DNA of 64,000 nucleotides, from contig NC_079134.1 of assembly GCF_945859705.1 (NCBI RefSeq), positions 70,180,625-70,244,624 on the forward strand, written 5' to 3'. The notes below the pieces were generated by a model. That model saw nothing but the letters and a program-made list of their open reading frames with translations. It had not been told where the DNA came from and ran no database searches. A program made the position numbers and the translations under genes. The DNA is from Episyrphus balteatus. Its lineage: Eukaryota; Arthropoda; Insecta; Diptera; Syrphidae. Below are positions 1 to 10,463 of the stretch, in pieces; position 1 is the first letter of the stretch, and the number at the start of each line of letters is the position of its first letter.

Positions 1-672
1 ATTGGCGGTTTTGTGTTGCCCCGGTAACGAACATGGGACGTATGACATTGTCGTTTTTGGCCCCGTATTTTGAGTATCTTCATCCGGATAGTAAAGAGGT
101 CGGTATTCCGGTAACTTCGTCATCTGTTCAAACTCAGTAATAGCGGTATGGGCTGCTGAAGTGATAGTCGTAACGGCTGGTCTTGGAAGATTTGATGGGT
201 AGTACCAATCTCTATAATCAGGGTGCCGAGTCATCTTCTCCAGGTCGTTGATTGCAGCGTAAGTAGCTGGGGTATATATCGGTTTCTGATGTTTTTGTAA
301 CTCTGGTACTCGGTACTGGTATTCTGTATACTCTGGTTGCTGAATCTTTCCGTTCGTATTAGATCCACTCGGATATACAGTGACGCTCTCGATTTCAAAA
401 GAGTCTTTGGAAGAAACGGGGATAGTTGGAGGGGCGTCTTCATGATACTCTCTTTCGGCAACCAACCTTTCCATTTCTTCACACAAGTTTTGCATGGATT
501 TTCGGACTCTGGCTTCTTTGATGTGTGCGCTGAAGCTTGCACGCAGGGCAGCCACGGTACCTTCGGTACTCAGGCCTAGTTGAGCCATCCTTTGCTTGAG
601 CTCCTCCTTATTAAGGAGATAAATTGCTCCTATACTGGTAAATATGTCGAAGCTATCGCCTTCTTCAGACAT
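1..672 (-). CDS. Partial gag-like protein of a minus-strand LTR retrotransposon (SAP-like N-terminus)
   Basis: An open frame of 224 codons starts at the ATG whose complement is at 670-672 and runs without a stop off the left window edge. Residues ~17-45 (IYLLNKEELKQRMAQLGLST onward) resemble a SAP-type helix-turn-helix (leucine-rich, KEELKQ, then LGLSTEGTVAALR), a fold that usually binds nucleic acid. Downstream comes a charged helical stretch, then a Tyr/Pro-rich region with two similar modules (LEKMTRHPDYRDWYYP and FEQMTKLPEYRPLYYP). The position, about 540 bp after a primer binding site and LTR on the same strand, fits a gag protein. The zinc finger and any pol lie outside the window. Family assignment is inference; a gypsy or BEL-type element is possible. 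Confidence 0.7.
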   Translation of the reverse strand, partial: MSEEGDSFDIFTSIGAIYLLNKEELKQRMAQLGLSTEGTVAALRASFSAHIKEARVRKSMQNLCEEMERLVAEREYHEDAPPTIPVSSKDSFEIESVTVYPSGSNTNGKIQQPEYTEYQYRVPELQKHQKPIYTPATYAAINDLEKMTRHPDYRDWYYPSNLPRPAVTTITSAAHTAITEFEQMTKLPEYRPLYYPDEDTQNTGPKTTMSYVPCSLPGQHKTAN

Positions 673-1208
673 TTTGGCTTAAAACGGGAATTCGGTCGGG
701 TTCGGGTACGGATGTTTTTCGGTTGCGTTTGGACCTCTAGGGATTTTGTACGGTGGGTAACCTTTCGGTTCGGTGCAGTTACGGTAACCTCTCGGTTGAT
801 TTGTTGGACCTCGTGGGATTTTAAAGATACGGACGGTAGATAACCTTTCGGTTCGGTACGGGTACGGTAATTTTTCGGTTTTTGTTTTTTTTTTTTAATC
901 CTCTTGGGATTAAAAAAAAATAGGCGGTATGTAACCTCTTGGTTCGGTGGAGGTACGGTCGGTGTGTAACCTTTCGGTTCGGTGCAGGTTCGGTATAAAA
1001 ATTTGTTTTTTTTTTTTAATTTAATAAGTTTGTTCGACCTTGAAGGTCGCCTTACTTTTAGGTAAGGGTACAGAATTAAAAAAAAATCGAAGAGTTCAGA
1101 AATGTTTTTGGTGACCAAATTGTTATTAATTAAATTGAATGTTGTTTTAGGCCGTTTTTGCCCTTTTTAAGATTTAAGAGTTTGTTTGTTTTCGGTAAAG
1201 ACCTTTAA
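673..1208 (-). other. 5' leader of the left-edge LTR retrotransposon
   Basis: The stretch lies between the primer binding site and the gag start. It contains imperfect repeats of a TAACCTTTCGGTTCGGT motif (about four copies between ~740 and ~990) and two A/T homopolymer tracts with an inverted AATCC/GGATT pair around 896-920. A 162-codon minus frame (630-1118) crosses it but reads as low-complexity Arg/Lys/Thr-rich sequence created by these repeats, so it is not called as a gene. Confidence 0.5.
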
Positions 1209-1227
1209 GGTCCCTGCTCGGGCGCCA
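1209..1227 (-). other. Primer binding site, tRNA-Lys type
   Basis: On the minus strand the sequence TGGCGCCCGAGCAGGGACC follows three bases after the LTR end (CA). From memory of the tRNA family it matches the 3' end of tRNA-Lys(UUU) with one mismatch, the same class of primer used by lentiviruses. It fixes the orientation of the element: the LTR lies to the right and gag to the left. Confidence 0.75.
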
Positions 1228-1357
1228 ATTTGCGATGTGCTTTTTTGTCAAAGGCTGAGGTTTCGCTCGCCGGATTCCAAAGTACAAATTAAAGTAAGCA
1301 CTTAACTTTAATCAAAAGGTTTTACTTTTATTATACTCTTAAATCTTAAAATATTAA

Positions 1358-2224
1358 TTAACAACAAACAATTCTCTCAATATTTATGGTCTGGTTCCGG
1401 TTCTTGTTGATTTCTTCAGGTCGGTCAGCGGCTTCCTTCAACTTCTTTAGCAGGGAAGGGTTTTGGTTGATAGGTAAATCTTGGATTGCTCCCGGTAAAA
1501 TCACGGCGTTGCCACCGGTAAAAATCACGGCGTTGCCACCGGTAAAAATCACGGAGTTGACCCCGGTAAAAATCACGGCGTTACCACCGGTAAAAATCAC
1601 GGCGTTGCCACCGGTAAAAATCACGGAGTTGCCCCCGGTAAAAATCACGGCGTTGCCACCGGTAAAAATCACGGAGTTGTCCCCGGTAAAAATCACGGCG
1701 TCGCCACCGGTAAAAATCACGGAGTTGCCCCCGGTAAAAATCACGGCGTTGCCACCGGTAAAAATCACGGAGTTGCCCCCGGTAAAAATCACGGCGTTGC
1801 CACCGGTAAAAATCACGGCGTTGCCACCGGTAAAAATCACGGCGTTGCCACCGGTAAAAATCGCGGAGTTGCCCCCGGTAAAAATCACGGCGTTGCCACC
1901 GGTAAAAATCACGGAGTTGCCCCCGGTAAAAATCACGGCGTTACTACCGGTAAAAATCACGGCGTTACCACCGGTAAAAATCACGGAGTTGCCCCCGGTA
2001 AAAATCACGGCGTTGCCACCGGTAAAAATCACGGCGTTGCCACCGGTAAAAATCACGGCGTTGCCACCGGTAAAAATCACGGCGTTGCCACCGGTAAAAA
2101 TCACGGAGTTGCCCCCGGTAAAAATCACGGCGTTGCCACCGGTAAAAATCACGGCGTTGCCACCGGTAAAAATCACGGCGTTGCCACCGGTAAAAATCAC
2201 GGCGTTGCCACCGGTAAAAATCAC
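1358..2224 (-). CDS. Possible repeat protein encoded by the LTR minisatellite (doubtful)
   Basis: This minus-strand frame of 288 codons has about 27 copies of an octapeptide (VIFTGGNA/S) followed by a non-repetitive tail (AIQDLPINQNPSLLKKLKEA, then a charged segment ending NIERIVCC). It runs in the same direction as the retrotransposon and begins downstream of the TATA-like element, so it could be read from the element's RNA. The tail looks more protein-like than the plus-strand alternative frame (1386-2282). No family is recognised; openness may simply follow from the 24-bp period. Confidence 0.2.
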   Translation of the reverse strand: MIFTGGNAVIFTGGNAVIFTGGNAVIFTGGNAVIFTGGNSVIFTGGNAVIFTGGNAVIFTGGNAVIFTGGNAVIFTGGNSVIFTGGNAVIFTGSNAVIFTGGNSVIFTGGNAVIFTGGNSAIFTGGNAVIFTGGNAVIFTGGNAVIFTGGNSVIFTGGNAVIFTGGNSVIFTGGDAVIFTGDNSVIFTGGNAVIFTGGNSVIFTGGNAVIFTGGNAVIFTGVNSVIFTGGNAVIFTGGNAVILPGAIQDLPINQNPSLLKKLKEAADRPEEINKNRNQTINIERIVCC

Positions 2225-2280
2225 CCCCGGTAAAAATCACGGCGTTACCACCGGTAAAAATCACGGAGTTTTCCTCCGGT
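1494..2280. repeat. 24-bp minisatellite, about 33 copies
   Basis: The unit GGTAAAAATCACG plus GCGTTGCCACC (24 bp) repeats head to tail about 33 times. Two main variants alternate irregularly: one with GCGTTGCCACC and one with GAGTTGCCCCC. Because 24 is divisible by three, the array stays open in several frames on both strands, encoding KITALPPV/KITELPPV on plus and VIFTGGNA/VIFTGGNS on minus. The phase breaks near 2220-2230, where one unit is partly deleted. The array sits in the LTR of the minus-strand retrotransposon. Confidence 0.95.
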
Positions 2281-2940
2281 AATCTGGTACACTGTCGGTT
2301 ATATTATTTAGACCCCTTACCGCTGGTGGGGGGAAGTCTAATAATTTAATTTTATATTTTACTTAGCTCCTGGAGTTACTTCCTCTTAAGATGATCACGA
2401 TTGAATGATGATTTTGTCGTTTGTATGGCGGCTTTTTATATTACTGTTGAACTTAACTCAGTGTGAATTATTAAGCACAAAGAGTTATTTTCAATAGTTT
2501 TCTGTCGAACGAAAACATTTGCCAAATTTTCGTATTTTGTTTACATACTTGGACTATAGTGTTTAATGAATATTTCCATCATTACTCCCCACACTTCAGC
2601 GAAACATATTCCATCGTTATCCACCACACCTCTCATCATTCATGATTTTATTTTCATGAAACATATTCACCACCGAGCTCTGTTGTTCGTTTGCAAATCG
2701 ATGTCATCAGCGTAGATCTTACTGATTGATAAGGAAATTTTCTCAATTCTCCTTTGTTATCAAAATTCTTCTTAATCGGTGTGGTGAATAGCGATGCAGC
2801 GTTGTTGGTTGCTGTAGATCATGATTAGATGGGATTTTCTCTTCATGCGGGGTACATCGTGGGATCGGTATCATTATTTCAAATATTATTTTCAAGGTCA
2901 GGTATGTTCTCGTTTTCTCTTTTTTTTTTTTATTATTTCG

Positions 2941-3068
2941 GTTTTTCAAGGTTAGCTTAAATGTAGGTATGTATATTACTTCGGTTATTTATTTTTCAAG
3001 GTTAGCTTAAATGTAGGTATGTATATTACTTCGGTTATTTATTTTTCAAGGTTAGCTTAAATGTAGGC
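2941..3068. repeat. 50-bp tandem repeat, about 2.5 copies
   Basis: The unit beginning GTTAGCTTAAATGTAGGTAT recurs at 2951, 3001 and 3051, so the period is exactly 50 bp; the third copy is cut short at GTAGG. The copies are identical by eye, suggesting a recent duplication. A run of eleven G follows at about 3098-3108. Confidence 0.9.
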
Positions 3069-3143
3069 AGGCGCGTGTAAAGCTCGATTTAACAAGGGGG
3101 GGGGGGAATGGTAAGTATGCGGTGTATTGTAATGTTTCATTAC

Positions 3144-3980
3144 AATTCTTACCTACGGATTTTCTTGAATTGATTAATTTTTTTTTTGAAAATTATTATG
3201 CACTTTCCGGACAATGTCCGGTCTCGGAAGCGCATTTTGTTCAATTCTGTGCCGATCTGAAGCCCTGATTGAGTCGGTGCGTCGACGTCGCGATGTTGGT
3301 CAAAAGAATGTTCTTATAAGAACAATTTTTCTGGATAGGAATAGGAAAATTTTAGTGAAATATACCTTTTGATGAGGATATCTCTTTATCTTACCTAGAT
3401 TTAGTTCAAGATATAAAAATCTTTAGTTTTTGAGCACGCGGAGCAAACAAAAATATGATTTTTATGTTGCTGAGGCCACACAAAATAAAATTAATTTAAT
3501 TAGAATTATAATTTATAATTCTCGTTTTTTCTTTTTTTCTTTTACTTTTTCGACTTTCTTTTCTTTTTAAGCGCAATTTGTCTTTTGCCTTTTACCTTTT
3601 TGAGATTAGGCTCAGAGAAGCTGACCTTCTTGTTGGACTGTTCGAAAGAAAAGAAAGATACCATGAGGGTATCGAATTTTAATTACTTGGTGATAAGACA
3701 CGGAATAAGGTGGAATGGAGTAAAAACGGATATGTGCAGCTTTTGCTACGTGGCAATTTGAAAATTGGTTGGCGCGGAAAAATCTGCACTGCCGACTTGA
3801 ACATTAATCTGGCAACAGAATGCAAGTTGCGCAGGGATTGTAATTGCAACTTCTATTTTAAAGACTTTTTGGATTTGAACATTTTAGGTGTTTTGATTCA
3901 TGACAAAAATTCCTATGACTCAAATATTGAGATTCTTATGAATCTTATGTATGTCTTTAGCTCGAGAGTCGTTTCCTACA
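3144..3980 (-). repeat. gypsy-1 3' LTR, truncated to its first 837 bp
   Basis: This matches 12817-13654 along its whole length with only about eight to ten differences seen by eye. On the minus strand it begins TGTAGGAAACGACTC at 3980, about 120 bp after the pol stop. The other ~2.3 kb of the LTR is missing: homology stops abruptly at 3144 at the sequence AATTCTTACC. A plus-strand frame of 116 codons (3710-4060) lies in it but is antisense to the element. Confidence 0.8.
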
Positions 3981-4099
3981 CATCATATCATTTTTGGATC
4001 AGGCTTCCTGTACAAAAAGGATATGAAAAAGAAACGTTTTCAAATTTCATTAAGATTTAGCCGGGCCATTTAATTGTAAGAATTTCGTTTAAAGTAGGC

Positions 4100-7000
4100 T
4101 TATTTTTTTAGATCTTTTGAATGGGTGACAGTTTTACGACCTTGCGAATCAAGTACTTCATATAAATTGTTGCCAATTATTTTGCAAACCCTTACTTTGA
4201 GAAACTTTGGGCACAGTTTTGCGTTCAGATGTTTAGACGCGTCGCTCAATACGAAATTACGTTTATAAAGGACATCCCCTACTTTATACGACACTACTCT
4301 ACTTCGCAGATTATACGTTTTCTCATATGATTCGTGAGCTTTTTCCAAAGCTGATTTCAAGTATGTATGTAATACGTTCATCTTTGCTGTTTTCGGTAAC
4401 CAATCTATTTCTGACTGGTTCAACCCACCTAAGCCGCGCAAAAGTTTGTAGTCGGCCCCGTGCTCTATGATGCGTTGCCCGAACAGAGCCTCGTAAGGGG
4501 ACATCCCTATGGCCGAATGTATCGTTGAACGCAAGGCGCTACCGATAGAAGGTAAGTGGAGGTCCCAATTTGATTGTCTAGGGTCAATGTACGCTCGAAT
4601 GGCAGCAAGAATGGAGCGATTTACTCGCTCGCTAGCGTTGGACTGAGGTGAATAAACCGCAGTTTTATAGTGAGTTATGCCGAAAACATCTATCATCTTA
4701 GCGAACTCGTGGCCAATAAATTGGGTTCCGTTATCGGACATAATACTTTCCGGTACTCCGAAGACAAGGAAGATATCTTCCTGCAAGAATTTTGTTGCTA
4801 ATTTGGCGTTAGCCTTTTTGAGGGGTTTTATAAGGACGAATTTCGTCAATTGGTCAAGAGCGATTATAATTTGAGTGTTTCCACTTTTCGAACGTGGGTA
4901 GGGCCCCAGAAAATCTACATAGATATGCTGGAATGGTCTTTCAACCGAAAACAAGTTTCCCATTTCTGCTCTTAGAGTGCTGTTGGAGGCTTTGGTGGTC
5001 TTACACACCTCACAATTCCCAATATAAAGCTTTACATGTGTTACCATATTTGGCCAGAAAAATTGTTGTCGTAGTCTGTACAGAGTTTTGGTGATACCCC
5101 CATGCGAAGCTCTCGGCGGACAATGAGCCAACGAGACCAAACGGTTTGTCAGCGCAGCTGGAACCCACAATTTCCATACCAAATCGTCTTGGAGTGGATT
5201 CCCGGTGCAATGTCTGACCTTCTTGTATACAAAGCCATTCGAAACTTGAAGGTCAGGGATCTGGTCCTTATTCTGTTCAATGTGCTCAATGATTTGAAGG
5301 TATTCTCCGGACTTGAAGCTCGGATCCTGCAAATCAATATGAAGAACATCATTGGTAGAGTCCTTTGACATCGACTCCGGTTGGGATACCGCAAAATCTA
5401 GCCCCTCTACCTCATAAACTCGAGATAGAGCATCTGGCACTACATTAAGGGAACCTTTCCGGTGTTCGATGCCAAAATCGAACCCTTGAAGTTTAAGGCT
5501 CCAGCGCGCTAATCTCCCCGTCGGACCTCGAAGACTCATAAGCCACTTCAAACTTGAGTGGTCTGTTATCACAGTGAATCTGTACCCTTCTACATAAGCT
5601 CTGAATTTTTGTATACCTCTCACGGCCGCTAAACACTCTCTCTCGGTGACAGAGTAGTTGCGCTGAGCTGAGTTTAACTTTTGAGAGAAATAGTAAATGG
5701 GTCGTTCAGCCCCGCTCTCATCCTTCTGGCACAGCACACACCCTATTCCCGATGCTGACGCATCACACAGAATTATAAATTGTTTTGAAAAGTCCGGGTT
5801 TATCAGGACAGGATCGGACGTAAGAGCCACTTTTATAGCTTCAAAAGCCTTTTCAGCTTCTTTATCGAATACAAACTTTTTTCCCTTTTTTCAACGTGTC
5901 GGTCATCGGTGCTGCGAGGGTCGAAAAATTATTTACAAATCGTCGGTACCATCCAGCCATACCGAGAAATCTTCGAACCTGTCTACTCGTCTTAGGTGTA
6001 GGAAAATCTAGGATTGCCGCGACTTTTCCTGGATTAGGTTTCAAACAGCCCTGTCCTACCACATATCCAAGATATTGGAGCTCTTTAAAACAGAATCGTG
6101 ACTTTTCGACGTTAATAGTCAAGCCAGCTTCAGTTAATTTCTTCCCTATGATCTCTAGAATACGGACATGCTCTTGAAAGTCTTTTGAAATGATCAGCAA
6201 GTCGTCGAGGTAGACGAAAACGAAAAAATCTGAAGGTACTACTTTATTCATTAAATAGGTGAGACTTTGTGCGGCGTTCGAAAGACCAAAAGGCATGACT
6301 GTGAATTGATACAGGGCACGACCAGTGACAGTAAAAGCCGTCTTCTCCCGAGAACTTTTCTCCAGCGGTATCTGCCAGTACGCATCTTTCAGATCCACAC
6401 TTGATATAAAGTTAGTCTCTGAAAGGCGTGCTAACAGTCCCTCTATATGAGCAATTGGGCTCGCATTCTTCTTTGTAACTTGGTTCACCTTCCGAAAGTC
6501 CAAGCACAGGCGGTTTTTACCAGGTTTTCGCACTAAGACGACTGGTGAACTCCATGCGCTGGAACTTTCTTCGATGACCCCCAAAGCAAGCATGCGATCC
6601 AATTCCTCATACACTAGGGCTTGTATCGCTGGAGATATGGGATAATGACGTTGTTTTATTGGTGTATATAGTGTTCCAATAAATGTGTCTTTCCTAAGCC
6701 CTTAGTTGCAAAAGATGGGAATTGCTTAATCGTTTTTTTAAGTAATTCAAGCTCGGGACCGTTTAGGTCACATTCTACCTCTATTGCTTCTTTTTTTACT
6801 GGTTCGCTTATTGGAGAAATTTCAGAAATTAAGTGAGGAGCTAGTTGGAATGTTCTCCAAAAATCAACCCCTAAATATAATTGTTGGGTTAACGAGGGCA
6901 CAACGAACAAATCGATTTCATTGGCTTTACCTTTGTAAATGATTTGCGCTGTTACCCTTCCAACTATAGGCTGTTTTTGTCCATCAGCGGTAGAAATAGA

Positions 7001-7320
7001 TGAAGTGAATTTCTTATACTTAATTTGGTGCTTCTTAAGGAAATCTAAGGAACCTGTGCCAAGACAACTAACGCTGGCTCCAGAATCTAGTAGGCCGAGA
7101 AGTTTTTCTCCAAATAGTTCTACAGTAACGTAAGGACGAGGATCATCTACTGAAACATTCAACTTGGTTTCTGCTACGGACCTATACAATTTCCTTTTCG
7201 ATTTCATTCTTTTTCTGAGCTCTTGTATATTTTCTGACGTTGATGGAAAGGTGACTATTCTCTTTCGAGCTTCATAATAATCTGTAACGCGTTCATGAAG
7301 AGTATTCCTAGGTTTTACAT
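4100..7320 (-). pseudogene. pol: gypsy-1 pol (protease, RT, RNase H, integrase), frameshifted
   Basis: Reading on the minus strand, three blocks follow in order. Protease is at 7207-6656 with the DSGA active site in LLGLLDSGASVSCLG. RT is at 6614-5862 with FVYLDDLL. RNase H (CDASASGIGCVL) and integrase (HCCxxH zinc region, VDFLGPYP, SDNGTQF, ERVNRS) run from 5830 to 4100. The N-terminal linker reads from about 7320. Two frame breaks separate the blocks: near 6660-6680, where a short deletion relative to gypsy-2 falls between EH and PIKQ, and near 5860-5880 in an A/G-rich run. The stop after HSKDLKK matches the gypsy-2 end. The protein is clearly related to gypsy-2 Pol but belongs to a different family. 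It is probably not functional as it stands. Confidence 0.9.
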
Positions 7321-7345
7321 TTTTTTTGGTCTTCCGGTTTATCTA

Positions 7346-7850
7346 CACTTAGGAGCAAAAAAATGGAATCAAATTTTTCGTTCTGTAAAAGCGATAATTG
7401 GTCAGGATATAATTGACATACATGAATGTTAATTGTACCATTGAAAAGCTTGAAACAAAAGCTTTAAATTAATGCTAGGAACTTCCAAACCCGTCCACCT
7501 TATATAGATCCAATCAAAATAAATGAAGTATCTGGAAAATTTAACATTTTTAAAAAATGAAGTGCAATTTAATGACAGATAACATCAATAGTAACGTTAG
7601 GTAAAAAAGACCGAAATTGAAACAGAGAGTATCAAGAAAATTTAACATTTAAATAAAATTGAAGTACAATTTATTGACAGATAGCGATGATACTATCGTA
7701 TGCATTTTTATGTTTTTACCAACAATTCAAAGTAAAAAATTCAAGCTTTTAAATGAGACCATGGAACTTGAAGAAACATTGTTTTATCCATTGCAATTTA
7801 TGTTTTTAATATAAATAATTTATTTGATTCCGTTTTTTTGCTCCTAAGTG
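7346..7850. mobile_element. 505-bp TA-flanked MITE inserted in gypsy-1
   Basis: The terminal inverted repeats are ~28 bp, starting CACTTAGGAGCAAAAAAA at the left and ending with the complement at the right. TA dinucleotides flank both ends (7344-7345 and 7851-7852), as expected of a Tc1/mariner-type insertion. No transposase is present. Inside are two related ~65-bp direct repeats (from ~7536 and ~7630) sharing AAAATTTAACATTT and GACAGATA. It splits the gag-pol junction region of gypsy-1, so it arrived after that element. Confidence 0.85.
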
Positions 7851-7927
7851 TAAATCTAAATTTTGTTTTGTCTCTTCAGGGGAACGTCGCAGCAAGGTTA
7901 TTTTGGATGTATTATTATTTGATTTGT

Positions 7928-9433
7928 CTAGTTTCCCGGGTTTTCTACCTTCGAGTACTTCCCCCCGGTTGTAGGGTTGCTCGATGGTTGGTTTCCCGGA
8001 CATGTCTCGCATTTGGGTTTAATGACGTTTTCACGCTCACACTTAAAACAAAAGTAATTTCTTTTTGGACTGTTACACTCCTTAAATTTATGACCTTCTT
8101 CTTTGCAGTTCCAGCATTTGAGCGTGTTGGCTTCCCTATGGTAGGCCTCAACTATGTCTAAAGCTGCAAGACTTAAATCATCAGAGGGTACCTCTAACTC
8201 GTTTACCTGACGTCGGAGTTGTTGAAACGAGGTACTTGGAAGATATTTGGATTTTCCAGGTTCATTTGTATTCGAGAACTTCTCGATGGTCCTGCACACA
8301 TAAACCATTTCCGGTAAACTATGTGTGTTAAAAGTTAGTAAAAGCTCTCCTGTTCTACGGCGAACATTTTGCTTTATAAGCTCAATGATTTCCTTAACGG
8401 GTTTGGGTGTTCGTAAACGCGAATTGATTAATATCAAGGCGTCGTAAAAACTGTCGAAAGTTTCATTCGGCAATTGCTTGCGATCGGCCATTTTTCTAGA
8501 AAGTTCCGAATCTGTCTCCAAGCTTCGGTACTGTTCAATAAGTGCTAGTCTTAAAGTTAACCAGTTAGCTGAACGATTATTTTTCGAAAACATCCAGTAC
8601 CATGTTTCCACACTACCGCTCACAAAGTGATGAACATTTTTGACAACTTCTGGCCAAGTTGCATCGTAACTATCTTTGACTTTTTCAAGTCGAAACAAAA
8701 ATTCATCAACCGACATGTTCTTGTTGTCGAATCGTACTCCCCACTTATGATAGTGTGGGAAACGTAGTGCTGACGTTGAAGACGGCGGAGTTGGATTGGA
8801 TTGACTGGCGGATGGAGGGGAACCGTTAAAGTTCAAATTGCTCAATTGAGCTAGAAAATTATCTACATTTGACCCTCGAGCCATATCTACAGGGTGAACG
8901 ACTGGTTCATTTGAAGGGTTATCATTAAGGTTAAAAGGGTTCACATTAGGGTGTTGTGGAGGTTGTGCATTCACTCTTGGAGTATTCAGGTTTGACAGTG
9001 TCTGTGGACCTTGCTGATTTGGAGCCACAGCAGGTATTATATTAGTAAGGCTTTCCTTAACAACGTCTGTAACTTTTAATAATAACAGATCTTGGATTCG
9101 TTGCAGTTCCTCACGTATAAACTGTTGATCCGCAGTACGTGTTAGACCTACTGTTGCAGTGTCAACATCTTGCACATACGTTTCAAACTGTTCTCCATCT
9201 TTGGAGTGTTCATGATCTCTAGCACTCGATGTTCTAGCGCGACTACCATTATTAACCTCGTTTGCTCCATTTTGAGCTAAAGTTTCGCTTTGGCCTGATC
9301 CCCTAGGTTCGGAATCATTCGGTTCATCATCCGTTGTATTAACCTCTAACGGATCCTCACGGTGCCTACTACTACTTCGGGTATTTTGTGAAACCTGATC
9401 GTCCTTGGACGCGGTATTCTTTGGACGACCCAT
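7928..9433 (-). CDS. gag: gypsy-1 Gag polyprotein
   Basis: This is an intact 501-codon frame starting at MGRPKNTASKDD. The first ~240 residues are polar and Ser/Asn/Pro-rich. Then comes a retrotransposon gag capsid-like region (KWGVRFDNKNMSVDEFLFRL through YVCRTIEKF) containing the hallmark VETWYW and DRKQLPNETFDSFYDAL stretches also seen in gypsy-2. The C-terminus has one classical CCHC knuckle (CWNCKEEGHKFKEC) followed directly by a four-cysteine motif (CFKC-X9-CETC). It would package element RNA. The start is the only good ATG, ~1.03 kb downstream of the primer binding site. The join to pol has been destroyed by the MITE. Confidence 0.9.
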   Translation of the reverse strand: MGRPKNTASKDDQVSQNTRSSSRHREDPLEVNTTDDEPNDSEPRGSGQSETLAQNGANEVNNGSRARTSSARDHEHSKDGEQFETYVQDVDTATVGLTRTADQQFIREELQRIQDLLLLKVTDVVKESLTNIIPAVAPNQQGPQTLSNLNTPRVNAQPPQHPNVNPFNLNDNPSNEPVVHPVDMARGSNVDNFLAQLSNLNFNGSPPSASQSNPTPPSSTSALRFPHYHKWGVRFDNKNMSVDEFLFRLEKVKDSYDATWPEVVKNVHHFVSGSVETWYWMFSKNNRSANWLTLRLALIEQYRSLETDSELSRKMADRKQLPNETFDSFYDALILINSRLRTPKPVKEIIELIKQNVRRRTGELLLTFNTHSLPEMVYVCRTIEKFSNTNEPGKSKYLPSTSFQQLRRQVNELEVPSDDLSLAALDIVEAYHREANTLKCWNCKEEGHKFKECNSPKRNYFCFKCERENVIKPKCETCPGNQPSSNPTTGGKYSKVENPGN

Positions 9434-10463
9434 GGGATTAGATTAGCTTTCCTAACCCTCTGGTTCAAATACTATAATCTTTGCGTGATTAAAAAAAAAA
9501 TTGTTTATGTTTATCTAAAACTATAAACTGAAAACTTGTTACCTTATAATTTTTATATCAAACAAAAAAAATTCACGAAATTTTCAATTTTCAAAAAAAA
9601 ATCTAAGATCTTTCAAAAATAAAAAGATCCAAATCAAAACCTAATTAACTCAAATAAAAAAATTTTAACTCAAAAAAAAAACTCTTAAAGCTTTTAAACT
9701 TTCTCAATAAATACCAAAATATTCAACTTTCAAAATTTTCATATAAATATCTGGGAAGTGAATTCGAAGTTCGAACTGAAGTTCCAAAAAAAAATAAATG
9801 ACATTGAGCTCCATCCCTTTTTATCAAAGACAATGAATCCCAAAAAAAATTAACGTGTTTTCTAACTGTGAGTATATTCTGCACTGGTAAATAATTTGTC
9901 AAAGAACCATTTGTATCTTATTACAATACAGCTGTCATAGGTCGAATTCATATCATCAACCTACAGGATAATGTATATAGATGAAAAATGATTTCAGGGT
10001 GTTATCGTAGGATGATTGAAGCAATAATTTTGATTTTTATTTGGTGTCTTAAACTCCAGCAACAGACGTTAATCAGGATATCTTTCCACTAATCTACCGG
10101 ACTGGGTTTTCAATCCACAAAAAAAAACAAACTTTCCTAAAATGAAACCGTAAGCGTTCAAAGCACTAAACTACTGGAATGTCATTTTATTTCCATGCAG
10201 GGACCTTGAAAACACTTATTTGTTTAAATGCTAAACACACAAGTTCACTATGTTGCAACAGCAAAAGAAAATTTCAAATTAACTACAACTTTTGGGTCAA
10301 CTATGGCTGCTTGCAATGTTACGATGTTAGATGTATTCAGAAGAAAAGCTTTCAACTTCATCCAAAAAAAAAATTTTTTAATTTTGAAAACTAAATTTTC
10401 AAAACGAATTTCCGACTCAACTAAGTCGGAGAAAAATAAACAAAATCGGTTCAAAAAAATTCG
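9434..10463 (-). other. gypsy-1 5' leader
   Basis: This is AT-rich, A-tract-filled sequence between the gag ATG and the primer binding site on the minus strand. No long frame continues gag upstream. Its length (~1.03 kb) is comparable with the 1.4-kb leader of gypsy-2. Small plus-strand frames at 10179-10600 are not supported as genes. Confidence 0.6.

Larger units (their letters stand above)
1231..3143 (-). repeat. 5' LTR of the left-edge retrotransposon (right limit unknown)
   Basis: The LTR's 3' end (minus-strand CA) abuts the primer binding site at 1231. A minus-strand TATA-like element (ATATAAAAAG) lies near 2436-2447, so the 24-bp minisatellite at ~1494-2280 would be downstream of it, in R/U5, and transcribed. 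The partner 3' LTR lies outside the window, so the right boundary cannot be set; the upper limit given is the junction with the truncated gypsy-1 LTR at 3143/3144. The stretch 2450-2940 is AT-rich with nothing else recognised. Confidence 0.45.

Noticed and set aside
630..1118. 162-codon minus frame rich in RTRTEPKGY-type repeats
   Set aside because: It is produced by the leader repeats and overlaps the true gag start in another frame.
1386..2282. Plus-strand 298-codon frame through the minisatellite
   Set aside because: It is antisense to the retrotransposon, and its openness follows from the 24-bp period; the flanking parts show no protein-like pattern.
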